The notes beneath the pieces are model-generated. The model was given only the letters and a program-made list of their open reading frames with translations, made no database searches and had not been told where the DNA came from. Positions 25,889 to 35,126 of a DNA stretch of 64,000 nt are shown one piece after another (the stretch's first letter is position 1; each line of letters opens with the position of its first letter). Source of the stretch: PSRF01 sp051000815 (GTDB taxonomy: Bacteria; Acidobacteriota; Blastocatellia; Pyrinomonadales; Pyrinomonadaceae); assembly GCA_051000815.1 (NCBI GenBank), contig JBPCNX010000029.1:68759-132758 (forward strand), written 5' to 3'. A program made the translations under genes and the position numbers.

Positions 25889-27901
25889 TTATCTCCGCGC
25901 CGCCGGCGTAAGCTTGAGTTTTAGACGTTCAGTCCCACGCAGAACTTCAACGTCGTATTCCTGACCAGCTTTCATTTCGCCGAGTGCGTAGGTGTAATCG
26001 TAAACGTTACGCACTTCGCGGGCGCCCAGCTTAACAATACGATCTCCCGCTTTCAAACCGGCCCTGGCTGCGGGCGAGTCGTCGCGCACGCCATCGAGCA
26101 ACAGCCCCTCATTCGAATCGGCGTAGTTTGGAATCGTGCCCAGATAAACGCGAAAGCCTGTCGAGCGGCCAGTAGACTCTGACCTGACCAGGGTATAAGT
26201 CGGACGCTTATCGGCCGCATCGATGGTCTTCACGATCCGCGCGACAAGGCCCACGATGCCCGACTGGTCTTCGTAGTTAATCTTGTCCGCCGTGTCGGAT
26301 GGTTTGTGATAGTCCTCATGCGTACCCGTCCAGAAGAAAAGCACGGGAACCTGTTTGGCGTAGAAAGAAGAGTGATCACTCGGGCCGTAGCCATCGGCAT
26401 TCAGCGTAAGGAAAAAATGTTTCGCCGGATTGCTGCTTACAACGGTTTCACCGTTCGCCGCCACAACGATCGGAAGACTGGCGCCCGACGAGGAGGCATG
26501 CGAACTGCCGGCTGCCGTCGTGACCGTCATCCCCTGCAAAAGATTTGCGCTCTCAACAATTGAGCGCCACTCTGCCGCGGTACCTATTCCTCCAACAGTC
26601 AGCGTCTTCTTCTTCATCCGGCCGATCATGTCCATATTGATCATGGCGACTGTGTTTGCGAGAGGCACTACCGGGTGATTCACATAGTAGTTTGAACCGA
26701 GAAGTCCTTCCTCTTCGCCACTGAAGGCAATAAAGACAATTGTGCGACGTGGTCGCGGCCGTTGCTCGGTGAAGATGCGGGCCAGCTCCAGCACACCGGC
26801 GACGCCAGACGCATTGTCGTCGGCCCCGTGATGCACCTCACCTTCCTTCGGCGCCAAACTTCCCGAGCCGCCGTGTCCCAGGTGATCGTAATGCGCGCCG
26901 ATGACGATCGCCTCGTTTTTCAAAGCCGGATCCGAGCCCTCGAGAATACCAATCACGTTTGCGGCGCCTGCCTGGCGGCGCACAAGATCCGTGGCGAGGG
27001 TTACCAGAACAGTATGGAGCGGGAGCTTAGGAGCCTGTTCCGCATCGGCGGTCGCAGACTTTTCTTTCAGCCGCGTTTCAATTTCAGCCAGCAGGGATGA
27101 GTCGGCAGATAACAAGCGTTCGGCTGCCTGGCGCGAAACGGCAACCACAGGAAGACCGGCATCGCCCGCGTTGTTGTCGTAACGCAGACGCGAGAGCGGG
27201 TCGTCCTTGAAACTTGTTTCGTCGACGATGACGAGCAGCGCTTTCGCTCCCGCGTTTCGCGCGGCGATTGCTTTCCAGCGGACACCTTCGTAACGAGCAA
27301 ACTGTCGGTGAGGATTGTTGCCGTCTGGAGTTCCGGAAAACGCAATTGCGATACGACCGGCCGCATTCGCATTTGCATAGTCGTCATATTTCAACTCGGA
27401 AACAGTGAGGCCGTAACCCACAAAAACGGCGTTGGCACTCTCAATCTTCGCGTTCGTCGAAAGGCCGAGAGGAATCCAGTCGACACCGGCGCGCAGGGCA
27501 GTGCGGTTGGCGGAAGTCCGCGGCAGTTGTTTCGACGCCGAATTAGGGACAAACGAAAACAAGAGCTCGTTGCCTTTTCCCAGTTCAATTCCAGAGATAT
27601 AGGGGAACGGTTGGAGAAATCCTGCCGCCCGATCTTTGCCAGCACTCCCGGGTTTCAAACCCGCGCGCGAAAATTCTTCGGCGATGTAAACGGCCGCCTC
27701 CATCGCGGCAGGAGTTCCGGTACGCCGGCCTTCGAGCTTGTCAGAGGCAAGATACTTCACGTGCGACTGCAGGCGCTCGACGCTGGGAACAACTTGTGTC
27801 GCCGGCTGTTGCGCGAAAGTCGAAGCGGAGATTAGGCCCGCTAACGCCAGGGAAAGGACAGTGCAGATTGAAAACCTGCTCTTTAGATTTCTAATGCTCA
27901 T
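25889..27901 (-). CDS. Secreted M28 aminopeptidase with PA and PDZ domains
   Basis: 670 residues with a signal peptide (LSLALAGLISASTFAQQ). A PA-type insert lies around 100-260. The M28 zinc peptidase core has GAHYDHLGHGG (His and Asp), GADDNASGVAGV (bridging Asp), SGEEEGLLGS (catalytic Glu), MDMIGRM (Asp) and PSDHSSF (His), so the two-zinc site is complete. The C-terminal 100 residues form a PDZ domain (RDDSPAARAGLKAGDRIVKL). The likely role is periplasmic or extracellular removal of N-terminal residues from peptides. A second M28 protein without PDZ lies at 60814-62511. Confidence 0.92.
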   Translation of the reverse strand: MSIRNLKSRFSICTVLSLALAGLISASTFAQQPATQVVPSVERLQSHVKYLASDKLEGRRTGTPAAMEAAVYIAEEFSRAGLKPGSAGKDRAAGFLQPFPYISGIELGKGNELLFSFVPNSASKQLPRTSANRTALRAGVDWIPLGLSTNAKIESANAVFVGYGLTVSELKYDDYANANAAGRIAIAFSGTPDGNNPHRQFARYEGVRWKAIAARNAGAKALLVIVDETSFKDDPLSRLRYDNNAGDAGLPVVAVSRQAAERLLSADSSLLAEIETRLKEKSATADAEQAPKLPLHTVLVTLATDLVRRQAGAANVIGILEGSDPALKNEAIVIGAHYDHLGHGGSGSLAPKEGEVHHGADDNASGVAGVLELARIFTEQRPRPRRTIVFIAFSGEEEGLLGSNYYVNHPVVPLANTVAMINMDMIGRMKKKTLTVGGIGTAAEWRSIVESANLLQGMTVTTAAGSSHASSSGASLPIVVAANGETVVSSNPAKHFFLTLNADGYGPSDHSSFYAKQVPVLFFWTGTHEDYHKPSDTADKINYEDQSGIVGLVARIVKTIDAADKRPTYTLVRSESTGRSTGFRVYLGTIPNYADSNEGLLLDGVRDDSPAARAGLKAGDRIVKLGAREVRNVYDYTYALGEMKAGQEYDVEVLRGTERLKLKLTPAARR

Positions 27902-27918
27902 GACTTAATTCATTTACC

Positions 27919-27963
27919 TTGAGTCTCACCTACTCGAAACTCCAAACCCGAGACTCGAAACTC
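27919..27963. repeat. Short heptamer array (CTCGAAA type)
   Basis: Units GAGTCTC, CTCGAAA, CCGAGA and CTCGAAA lie between the M28 start and the stop codon of the propeller gene (27964-27966), touching the latter. Confidence 0.65.
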
Positions 27964-29034
27964 TCATTCCACCCAGTCGGCGATAAATACATTTGTTTCT
28001 CCGCGTGCCTTGGCATTGCGATTTGAGGCGAACACTATTCTTTTGCCGTCGGGAGAAAACATCGGAAACCCGTCGAACGTTTCATTGTCAGTAATCCGTT
28101 CAAGGCCAGAGCCGTCGATATTGACAGTATACAGATCGAAATTACGTCCCTTCAGATCGTCCATGTTCGAGGAGAAGATAATTCGCTTCCCGTCAGGAAA
28201 AAAGTAAGGCGCAAAATTCGCTTTGCCGTTACGCGTCACCTGGTGCTTCTGCGAGCCGTCGGCATTCATGACCCACAGCTCGAGAGTACTGGGACGAATC
28301 AGGTTTGCCTTCAACAGGGTGAGATAGTCCGACTTCTCCTTGTCGGTTTGCGGGTGATGGGCGCGATACACGATCTTCGTGCCGTCGCGAGAAAAGAAGG
28401 GACCTCCATCGTAACCGAGTTCGTTAGTCAAACGCCGCACATTTCTGCCATTGGCATCCATTATATAGATGTCGAGATCGCCATCGCGTATTGATGTGAA
28501 AACAACCTTCTTCCCGGAAGTGGAGATGGTGGCCTCGGCATCGTAACCGGGCGAGTTAGTCAGCTGTTTAAGTTCAGAACCGTTGGGATGCGCGATGAAG
28601 ATATCGTAACTGGGGTAGATCGCCCAGACGTATCCCTGCGAAAAATCCGGCCGCGGCGGGCAGTCCTTACCACCCAGGTGCGTTGACGAATAAATAATGC
28701 GACTGAGGTTGGGAAAGAAGTAGGAGCAGGTAGTGCGCCCAGTGCCCGTGGAGACCAACTTCAACCCCGACCCGTCTACATTCATGGTGTAGATTTGATC
28801 ACACTCGCGGCTGTCACGCGTCGATTGAAAGATTAGCCTGCGGCCATCGGCTGAAAAATAAGCTTCAGCGTTTTCTCCGCCAAACGTCAGTTGCTTGATA
28901 TTTCGCAGGTGCTTTTCCGCCGGCGCGTCGGAATTGTTGCCGTTTAAGTTCCTCGTTGAGGGCGCAGCCAGGCAAACGCTAAGAATCGACAGTGCGCACC
29001 ATGCCAACAGAGTTGCTTGTTTCGTTATGGTCAT
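27964..29034 (-). CDS. Secreted TolB/PD40-type beta-propeller protein
   Basis: 356 residues. N-terminal signal peptide (LLAWCALSILSVCLA). At least five PD40/WD40-like repeats can be read, each with the phrase FSPDGKRIVFAS or a variant (YFSADGRRLIFQS, TISTSGKKVVFTS, FSRDGTKIVYRA, YFFPDGKRIIFSS). Repeats of this type form the TolB propeller and bind proteins or peptides. No N-terminal TolB domain and no catalytic residues, so a periplasmic binding or scaffold role is inferred. Located between an M28 peptidase and lgt. Confidence 0.85.
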   Translation of the reverse strand: MTITKQATLLAWCALSILSVCLAAPSTRNLNGNNSDAPAEKHLRNIKQLTFGGENAEAYFSADGRRLIFQSTRDSRECDQIYTMNVDGSGLKLVSTGTGRTTCSYFFPNLSRIIYSSTHLGGKDCPPRPDFSQGYVWAIYPSYDIFIAHPNGSELKQLTNSPGYDAEATISTSGKKVVFTSIRDGDLDIYIMDANGRNVRRLTNELGYDGGPFFSRDGTKIVYRAHHPQTDKEKSDYLTLLKANLIRPSTLELWVMNADGSQKHQVTRNGKANFAPYFFPDGKRIIFSSNMDDLKGRNFDLYTVNIDGSGLERITDNETFDGFPMFSPDGKRIVFASNRNAKARGETNVFIADWVE

Positions 29035-29082
29035 AATAAGAAATGCGTTTTCTATTGGAATGATTTCAGACCAATGGTCGGA

Positions 29083-29916
29083 CTAAGCGCGCGCAGTCGT
29101 TGGTGTCGCAAGACGATCACCTTTCGCGAGACCGCCCGCTCTGCGCCAGCGAACTACCAGGATGACCAGCGCGGTCGCCGCGACAATGATGCTGATCATT
29201 TGTGATGTGGAGAGACCGGTTAACGTGGTTAAGCCCAGCAGGTCGCCGCGCGGATCGGCCCTGAGAAACTCGACGGCAAAGCGAACCACCGAGTAGAGCA
29301 GGACATACGCGAGAATTACCTGACCGCTGAAACGCCTGCGTTTATGTAGCCACAACAAGAATAGGAAGACGAACAGCATGGCAAACGATTCATAGAGCTG
29401 GACCGGGTGCAGGTGCACATCAATCGGCACACCGGTAATCCGGTGTCCAAGTTCCGTAAACTGAACGCCCCATGGCAGCGTCGTAGGTTTTCCCCAACAG
29501 CAACCAGCGGCGAAGCAGCCCTGACGCCCAAAAAAGTTGCCGATGGCGATTCCCGGCGCGCAGGCATCGGCCGTCTTCCACCAGGGCAATTTGTAGCGCC
29601 TCATTAAGAAATACCCGACCACGATGGCGCCGATCAGGCCGCCGTAAAAAACGCCGCCCGATCGGAGGAAGTCGAGTGAGAGCAACTGCAGGGGGTTTTC
29701 GCCGTACTGGGGCTCGACCCAGAACAACAAGATCTTCGATCCGATGAGCCCAGCAAGCAGCATCCAGAGACTGAGATCGTAGATCCTTTCCCGTGGCAAG
29801 CCATCTCGTTCCGCGAGTCGCACAGTGATCATAATCGCCGCGAGGAACGCCAGAGCCAGGAACACGCCGTAGGTGTTAATAGGGAAACTGCCGATGCGGA
29901 AAAGTTCTGGATACAT
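29083..29916 (-). CDS. lgt: Prolipoprotein diacylglyceryl transferase
   Basis: 277 residues, multi-pass membrane enzyme that transfers diacylglycerol to the lipobox Cys of prolipoproteins. Conserved segments: GVFYGGLIGAIVVGY, the signature GNFFGRQGCFAAGCCWG with its Arg, HLHPVQLYES, and a C-terminal membrane helix. N-terminus MYPELFRIG is normal. It follows lspA after 10 bases in the same direction, so the two enzymes of lipoprotein maturation are made together, with ileS upstream of them. A lipoprotein with a clear lipobox is encoded at 38449-39393. Confidence 0.95.
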   Translation of the reverse strand: MYPELFRIGSFPINTYGVFLALAFLAAIMITVRLAERDGLPRERIYDLSLWMLLAGLIGSKILLFWVEPQYGENPLQLLSLDFLRSGGVFYGGLIGAIVVGYFLMRRYKLPWWKTADACAPGIAIGNFFGRQGCFAAGCCWGKPTTLPWGVQFTELGHRITGVPIDVHLHPVQLYESFAMLFVFLFLLWLHKRRRFSGQVILAYVLLYSVVRFAVEFLRADPRGDLLGLTTLTGLSTSQMISIIVAATALVILVVRWRRAGGLAKGDRLATPTTARA

Positions 29917-29926
29917 CTGGAAAGTG

Positions 29927-30481
29927 CTAAGACTGCCTACTGCCTACTGCCTTCTGCTTTTTCCTGCCGTCGATCACTAAATCAAAAGCGAGCAGAAAGG
30001 CGCCAACACATATGCTCGCGTCGGCAACGTTAAAGACCGGCCAGTGATAAGAGCCCGCGTGTGCGGAAATAAAGTCAATCACATAACCAAACCTGGCACG
30101 GTCGGTTAGATTTCCCGTGATCCCAGCAAGCAGCAAAGCACAGGCGCCCAATATCCGATCGTCGCTGCGGGCAGTGCGCAGTAAGTAGTAGAGCACCGCA
30201 ATTGCTGCTGCCATTGCCAGAATTACAAAGAACCAACGTCCCAACGAACCGCCGCCCTGTAATTGCCCGAAGGCGATGCCGCGATTCTCGGTGTAAACAA
30301 AATCCAGAAATCCCTTGATGACAGTCACGTCGTCGCCGGAACGAAGTGCTTTGACCGCCCAGGCCTTAGTCACTTGATCCACCATGTAGATGCCGAAGGT
30401 TGCCAACAGATAGCCCGCACGCCAGCCGATACGACTGCGTAAGTCAACGGCAAGATTCGCGTTGTTTAGTCCTGTATCCAT
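29927..30481 (-). CDS. lspA: Lipoprotein signal peptidase II
   Basis: 184 residues, membrane aspartyl protease that removes signal peptides from diacylated prolipoproteins. Catalytic Asp residues are in GNLTDRARFGYVIDFI and FNVADASICVG; the TENRGIAFG motif is also present, with four membrane helices. The ATG at 30481 was chosen since the family begins just before the first helix; the longer frame to 30571 only reads the spacer. The last residues (KAVGSRQS) are encoded by GGCAGTA-type heptamers, so the C-terminal tail and stop codon come from a repeat array. Confidence 0.93.
   Translation of the reverse strand: MDTGLNNANLAVDLRSRIGWRAGYLLATFGIYMVDQVTKAWAVKALRSGDDVTVIKGFLDFVYTENRGIAFGQLQGGGSLGRWFFVILAMAAAIAVLYYLLRTARSDDRILGACALLLAGITGNLTDRARFGYVIDFISAHAGSYHWPVFNVADASICVGAFLLAFDLVIDGRKKQKAVGSRQS
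29930..29955. repeat. Heptamer array (ACTGCCT) in the lspA 3' end
   Basis: About three units of ACTGCCT/TCTGCTT overlap the last codons and stop codon of lspA, and lie 14 or more bases before lgt. Like the other arrays it is joined to a stop codon, here from inside the gene. Confidence 0.7.
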
Positions 30482-30572
30482 ATGCCAAGCATAAGTAATG
30501 TGGGCTTTTTGCGGCTTTCTCGCACGATGTGCGGTGGCGGCTCTGCCCACCGAACTAGCCGCGAACTCCAAA

Positions 30573-33560
30573 TTAACTCATCTGTTTCCGCTCAATCTCT
30601 TCGAGCGCGGTCACACAACGTTCACAAACGGTTGGATACTGCGAAGACTCGCCTACCCGAGTTGAATAGTTCCAGCAGCGTTCGCACTTTTCGCCTTCGG
30701 CCGCAAGAATCCTAACCTTCACGCCATTATCGCCAGGCTCTGATCGCAGCACATCAACCTGGGAGACGATAAACAAATAACGCAGGTCCGCTTCATGGTC
30801 TTCAAGGAGATCATAAATCGCGCCAGCCGCCGAGATTTCCACACGCGCTCCTAGCGAGCTGCCGATCTGCTTCGCAATTCGCGCCTCTTCCAGAGCTCGG
30901 AGCACATCTTCCCGAACCTCAAATAGTCTTTCCCATTGTGAGAACCGCTCCTGATCGGAAACCTGCCTCGCTTCCGGAAACGTGGCGATGTGGACTGAGA
31001 CGGGGCGATCACTTCCACTCGCAGGCAAGTTTTCCCAGATCTCGTCGGCCGTGAAAGCAAGGAGTGGAGCCAGTAGGCGCGCGAGGGCGTCAGCGATTAG
31101 GTAGAGCGTCGTTTGGGCCGAACGCCGAGCCTGATTGCGGGGCGCGAAGGTGTAGAGCCGGTCTTTAATGATGTCGAAATAACGCGCCGAGAGCGTGACA
31201 GTGCAAAAATGATAGACGGTGTGATAGACCGCGTGAAACTCGTACGCGTCGTACGCTTCGCGCGCTTTGAGAATTGCGGCGTTCAGCTCAGCCAGGGCCC
31301 AGCGATCGATCTCCTGCATGTCCGTCTCCGCCACACTGTCCCGCGTGGGATCAAAGCCGTGGAGATTGCCCAGCGCGAACCGTGCCGTATTTCGTAACTT
31401 ACGATAGCCGTCGGTTACTCGCTGCAGGATCTCGTCGGAACAACGCATGTCGTCGAAGTAATTGGAGGAGGCACACCACAAACGAAGAATCTCGGCCCCG
31501 GATTGCTTGATCACTTCATCAGGAGGCACGGCGTTTCCGGCAGACTTGTGCATCGCCTTGCCTTGGGCATCCACGGTCCAGCCGTGTGTGAGCACCATTT
31601 TGTAAGGCGCGCGATTGTGGACTGCCAGACCAACCATGAGCGACGAATTGAACCAACCGCGAAACTGATCGCCACCCTCGATGTAAACATCGGCCGGCCA
31701 GCGCAGTTCGGGTCGGTTCTCCAACACCGCGATCGAAGAGGCGCCGCTGTCGAACCAGACATCGAGGATGTCAGTCTCTTTGGTCCACTCCTGCCCGCCG
31801 CATTTGCGGCATTGGTAACCCTCCGGCAGCAACTCACTTGCTTCGCGCGTGTACCAGGCGTCAGCCGACTCCTTCTCAAAGATGTCCGCAACGCGATTAA
31901 TGATCTGCGGGTCCGCGACAGCTTCAGTACACTTCGCGCAATAAAAGACGGGAATGGAAACACCCCAAACGCGCTGACGAGAGACGCACCAGTCCGGTCT
32001 CCCTTTGAACATGTTGCGCATTCGATCCACACCCCACGCGGGCAGCCACTGGACTCTTTCGATTTCAGACAACGCGGCGTCGCGCAATGACGTAGTTGCG
32101 GAACTGCTCGTATCGGAAAAGTTATCAGTGAAGTTGGTGCGATCGCGTCCATCTTCATCTCGTTCGACGACCGGCCCACCCGCGCGATCCATTGAAATAA
32201 ACCACTGCGGCGTGGCGCGAAAGATCACTGGATTTTTGCAGCGCCAGCAATGCGGATAGCGATGTTCGTAATTCTCAGTGAAGAGCAACGCGCCACGCTC
32301 GCGCATAAAATCAACGATCTTCGGATTCGCTTCGAAAACGCTCTGACCCGCGAAGTATTCCACTTCCGGAGTGAAATGCCCGGAATTGTCTACGGGACAA
32401 TAGATGTCGAGTCCATAACGCTTACCGAGCACGAAATCGTCGTGGCCATGTCCGGGGGCCGTATGCACACAACCCGTCCCTGACTTGCCGGTTTTCTTTG
32501 TATCGCGTGCCTCGCGTACGTCGAGTTCAACTTCTGCGTCAGCTTCGCCGCCGAGAGTTACGTGTTCACCCACCATTAACAACGAGGGGCGATCGAGCCA
32601 CGCGTGGCCACACTCGAGCCGATCGAGTTTTGAACCAGGAAAGCGCGCGAGAACTTTTGGCGGCACCTGCCCGCCCTCGTCATCTCGCCCGTTCAGTTCA
32701 CACTTTGCCGCCACGGATTCAAGCAATTCGCTGGCGACGATGTAGACCTCGTTTCCATGTTCAAATGCTGAGTATTCGAAGTCAGGATGAACTGCGATTC
32801 CCAGGTTGGCCGGTAGGGTCCACGGCGTAGTCGTCCAGATAAGAACAAACACCTTCTTGCCAGCAAGCGCCGGATCAATCTGAATCGGGTCGCCCGCAAA
32901 AGGAAACTTCACATATACAGACGGACTGGTGTGCTGATGATATTCAACTTCGGCTTCAGCAAGTGCCGTCTGGTCGTGTATGCACCAATAAACTGGCCGG
33001 GCGCCCTTGTAGACATATCCGCGCTCGACGAACCGTCCAAAGAGGCGAGCAGTTTCCGCCTCATAATGGTTGGACATCGTCAGGTACGGATTGTCCCACT
33101 CGCCAAGGATGCCGAGGCGTTGGAAGTCCCGGGTCTGACGTTTCAACGCTTCAGACGCATGTTCGCGACAGGCGCGGCGGATCGACACCGCCGGCATGTT
33201 GGCCTTCTTCGCGCCCAGCTTGCGATCGACATACAACTCAATCGGAAGACCATGACAGTCATAACCGGGAACGTAAGGCGCATCGAAACCCATCATCGTG
33301 CGCGACTTAATGATGAAGTCCTTGAGGATTTTGTTCAGCGCCGTTCCCAGGTGAATGTCAGCGTTGGCGTAGGGAGGGCCATCGTGAAGGATGAATTTCT
33401 CGGCGCACGCGCGGTCCTGCCGGATCATTTCGTAGAGTTTGAATTCCGCCCATTTCTTCAAACGCGCCGGCTCGCTCTGCGCCAGATTGGCCTTCTGAGA
33501 GAAGCCGGTTTTGGGCAGATTGACAGTCTTCTTAAGATCGAGTGGGGTTTCGGTAGACAT
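30573..33560 (-). CDS. ileS: Isoleucyl-tRNA synthetase
   Basis: 995 residues, class I synthetase charging tRNA-Ile with isoleucine. HIGH-type motif in PPYANADIHLGTALNK near residue 63. The CP1 editing domain follows (WTTTPWTLPANLGIAV, then GTGCVHTAPGHGHDDF). GGDQFRGWFNSSL is normal. The KMSKS loop reads AMHKSAGN instead of KMSKSLGN. At the C-terminus a zinc-binding set CERCWNYS and CERC closes the bacterial type-1 enzyme. Upstream of lspA in the same direction, with 91 bases between; the ileS-lspA linkage is widespread in bacteria. No mupirocin-resistant type-2 features seen. Confidence 0.96.
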   Translation of the reverse strand: MSTETPLDLKKTVNLPKTGFSQKANLAQSEPARLKKWAEFKLYEMIRQDRACAEKFILHDGPPYANADIHLGTALNKILKDFIIKSRTMMGFDAPYVPGYDCHGLPIELYVDRKLGAKKANMPAVSIRRACREHASEALKRQTRDFQRLGILGEWDNPYLTMSNHYEAETARLFGRFVERGYVYKGARPVYWCIHDQTALAEAEVEYHQHTSPSVYVKFPFAGDPIQIDPALAGKKVFVLIWTTTPWTLPANLGIAVHPDFEYSAFEHGNEVYIVASELLESVAAKCELNGRDDEGGQVPPKVLARFPGSKLDRLECGHAWLDRPSLLMVGEHVTLGGEADAEVELDVREARDTKKTGKSGTGCVHTAPGHGHDDFVLGKRYGLDIYCPVDNSGHFTPEVEYFAGQSVFEANPKIVDFMRERGALLFTENYEHRYPHCWRCKNPVIFRATPQWFISMDRAGGPVVERDEDGRDRTNFTDNFSDTSSSATTSLRDAALSEIERVQWLPAWGVDRMRNMFKGRPDWCVSRQRVWGVSIPVFYCAKCTEAVADPQIINRVADIFEKESADAWYTREASELLPEGYQCRKCGGQEWTKETDILDVWFDSGASSIAVLENRPELRWPADVYIEGGDQFRGWFNSSLMVGLAVHNRAPYKMVLTHGWTVDAQGKAMHKSAGNAVPPDEVIKQSGAEILRLWCASSNYFDDMRCSDEILQRVTDGYRKLRNTARFALGNLHGFDPTRDSVAETDMQEIDRWALAELNAAILKAREAYDAYEFHAVYHTVYHFCTVTLSARYFDIIKDRLYTFAPRNQARRSAQTTLYLIADALARLLAPLLAFTADEIWENLPASGSDRPVSVHIATFPEARQVSDQERFSQWERLFEVREDVLRALEEARIAKQIGSSLGARVEISAAGAIYDLLEDHEADLRYLFIVSQVDVLRSEPGDNGVKVRILAAEGEKCERCWNYSTRVGESSQYPTVCERCVTALEEIERKQMS

Positions 33561-33995
33561 AAGCCTTCAGGTCTTCAGAATAATCAATACTAACAGTAGA
33601 AGTGTTTGCGCACCAAAATCACGTAACGGTGGGAGTTGGAGCAACGCTCGCGGTCACTCTGCGTCCGGTCCCATGAGGTCAGTACCACCATGCGGTAGCA
33701 GGTGGGTCGCAAGATTGCCGATTGCTCATTGCCGATTAACAGCTTTCGGGATCGACCAATTGGCAATCCGAAATCGACAATTGGCAATGACAGAGCCACC
33801 CGCTACCGCGAGGTGGTACTGACCTCGTGACACTGCGTTGTGTAATATCTCAGCTACCTATCCGCAACAGCGTGTGGTGCTGACCTCATGCCAATACGTA
33901 AGTGTCAGCATCCAGGCCATATCCAAAAAATTAAAAACCCGAACCAGTTACCCGCGGATGGGATGGTTCGGGTTCTTACGAACGTTGGGCCTCAT
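33561..33995. repeat. Nested repeat block: GAGGTCAGTACCACC pair enclosing a heptamer hairpin
   Basis: 33674-33706 carries TGAGGTCAGTACCACC followed by ATGCGGTAGCAGGTGG; 33796-33829 carries it inverted. Between them lies a GGCAATC-type hairpin: left arm 33713-33738, loop AACAGCTTTCGGGATCGACC, right arm 33759-33788. A further inverted half-copy (TGGTGCTGACCTCATG) is at 33875-33890. Other copies are at 55731 and 63855. No gene seen in this stretch. Confidence 0.85.
33925..33974 (-). terminator. Intrinsic terminator of the DUF948-like gene
   Basis: AACCCGAACCA (33936-33946) pairs with TGGTTCGGGTT (33964-33974). On the minus strand the stem is followed by TTTTTAATTTTTT. It lies 22 bases beyond the stop of the minus-strand gene at 33996. 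Confidence 0.88.
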
Positions 33996-34565
33996 TTAGC
34001 CGATAAACATCTCATCCTCTCCGTAGATTTGATTGATGGGCTTCGGCGCCGGCGCCACGAGGACTTCGAGGCCGCGGCGAAAGCCCGCCATAATCGCTGC
34101 CAGTTCACGCGCCGGCTCAATCACCTTCGACTGGATGAAATCTGTTGTCGAGACCACCTGGCGATGCGTGCGATCAATCGTGCTGCTGACAAGCTCTACC
34201 TTCTCGCGCGCCTCCCTGGCGCTGAGACCAACCACTTCCTTCAGCTCGCCAACTTCATCCTTCAGGATTGCCAGTGATTCGGAGAAATGCATCGTCGCTG
34301 TGGAGAGATGATTGGACACCGCGTTGAATTGCTCGGCGATGTGCTTTCCCTGCACGGCGATTTGTTTACCTTGTTCGCTCATCACCGTAACTTTATCGAT
34401 CAACGGTTCGAGTTTCTCTTCCAAGCGGTTTACGGACTTCACTGCGCGGCTAACAAAAACAGCGATGGAGACCATCGCGATTGCCATGATGATGAACGAC
34501 AGGGCGATGACCACCATCACCCAGAACATCGGATCATTGGGATTGATTTGGAGCGCGAGAGGCAT
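33996..34565 (-). CDS. DUF948-like single-span membrane protein with coiled coil
   Basis: 189 residues. A membrane helix near the N-terminus (MFWVMVVIALSFIIMAIAMVS, residues about 12-35) is followed by a long helical region with heptad-like spacing (SVNRLEEKLEPLIDKVTVM; AEQFNAVSNHLSTATMHF; GELKEVVGLSAREAREKVEL). This is the layout of DUF948/general-stress membrane proteins. It is followed in the other direction of reading by a YtxH protein gene upstream, a pairing common in bacteria. The ATG at 34565 precedes the membrane helix; the longer frame to 34640 only translates a heptamer array. No enzyme activity expected. Confidence 0.8.
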   Translation of the reverse strand: MPLALQINPNDPMFWVMVVIALSFIIMAIAMVSIAVFVSRAVKSVNRLEEKLEPLIDKVTVMSEQGKQIAVQGKHIAEQFNAVSNHLSTATMHFSESLAILKDEVGELKEVVGLSAREAREKVELVSSTIDRTHRQVVSTTDFIQSKVIEPARELAAIMAGFRRGLEVLVAPAPKPINQIYGEDEMFIG

Positions 34566-34574
34566 AGATTCTAT

Positions 34575-34656
34575 TGATTGCCGATTGTTCATTGCCAATT
34601 GCCGATTTCGTCTGGTTAACCAGCAATCGGCAATCGGCAATTGAAAATCGCCAATG
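34575..34656. repeat. Heptamer hairpin (GATTGCC / GGCAATC)
   Basis: Left arm 34575-34608 of GATTGCC/CATTGCC units, loop TCGTCTGGTTAACCAG, right arm 34623-34656 of CAATCGG/CAATTGA units. It joins the DUF948-like gene start to the stop codon of the YtxH gene (34659-34661). Confidence 0.85.
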
Positions 34657-34658
34657 GC

Positions 34659-35126
34659 CTAGTTGGCTTTCTCGTCGTACTTCGGTGCGGCCTCGAGGCG
34701 GCCTGACATTTCGGTCTTCCGCTTTTCTTCCTGATAGGCTTTCTTGCCGGCATCAATCGCTGCCGCAACCGTGCCGGTCTGGCGGGCTGCCGTTTCGCGG
34801 GCTGTGCGTGCCAGGTCGGACGCAGTGTCACGGGCCGTGCGCGCGACCTCGCCGACTTTCTCAGAAGCAGTCGAGTAAAGCTCTGTGGCGCGTTCTCGGC
34901 CGGTTTCATAGTATTCGCCGGCACGATCGCCAAGTTGCTGGGCGGCCTCGCGTGAACGGTCAATACCTTTGCGTGTCGCGTCGGCAATGTCACCGCGAAG
35001 TTCGTGACCCGATTTTGGCGCGAACAGCAGCGCAATTACAGCGCCGATTCCGCCACCAATTAAAAGATACGTTAGACGAGTAGAAACGCTGTCACCGCTA
35101 TCTCGCCGATAGTCATCGCTTCCCAT
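34659..35126 (-). CDS. YtxH-domain membrane-anchored helical protein
   Basis: 155 residues. Residues about 18-40 form the YtxH membrane segment with the family phrase LIGGGIGAVIALLFAPKSG followed by ELRGDIADATRKGID. The remainder is an Ala/Glu/Arg-rich amphipathic helix with repeated ETARTARDTA-like 11-residue periods, similar to LEA or apolipoprotein-like stress proteins. The ATG at 35126 has an AAAGGAA site seven bases upstream. With the DUF948-like gene downstream it forms a stress/envelope pair. Function of the family is poorly known. Confidence 0.85.
   Translation of the reverse strand: MGSDDYRRDSGDSVSTRLTYLLIGGGIGAVIALLFAPKSGHELRGDIADATRKGIDRSREAAQQLGDRAGEYYETGRERATELYSTASEKVGEVARTARDTASDLARTARETAARQTGTVAAAIDAGKKAYQEEKRKTEMSGRLEAAPKYDEKAN

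Noticed and set aside
32931..33593. Long plus-strand open frame opposite ileS
   Set aside because: It is antisense to a clear synthetase gene and has no motif; an artefact of codon bias, as are similar frames opposite the kinase gene at 5262-5993 and elsewhere.
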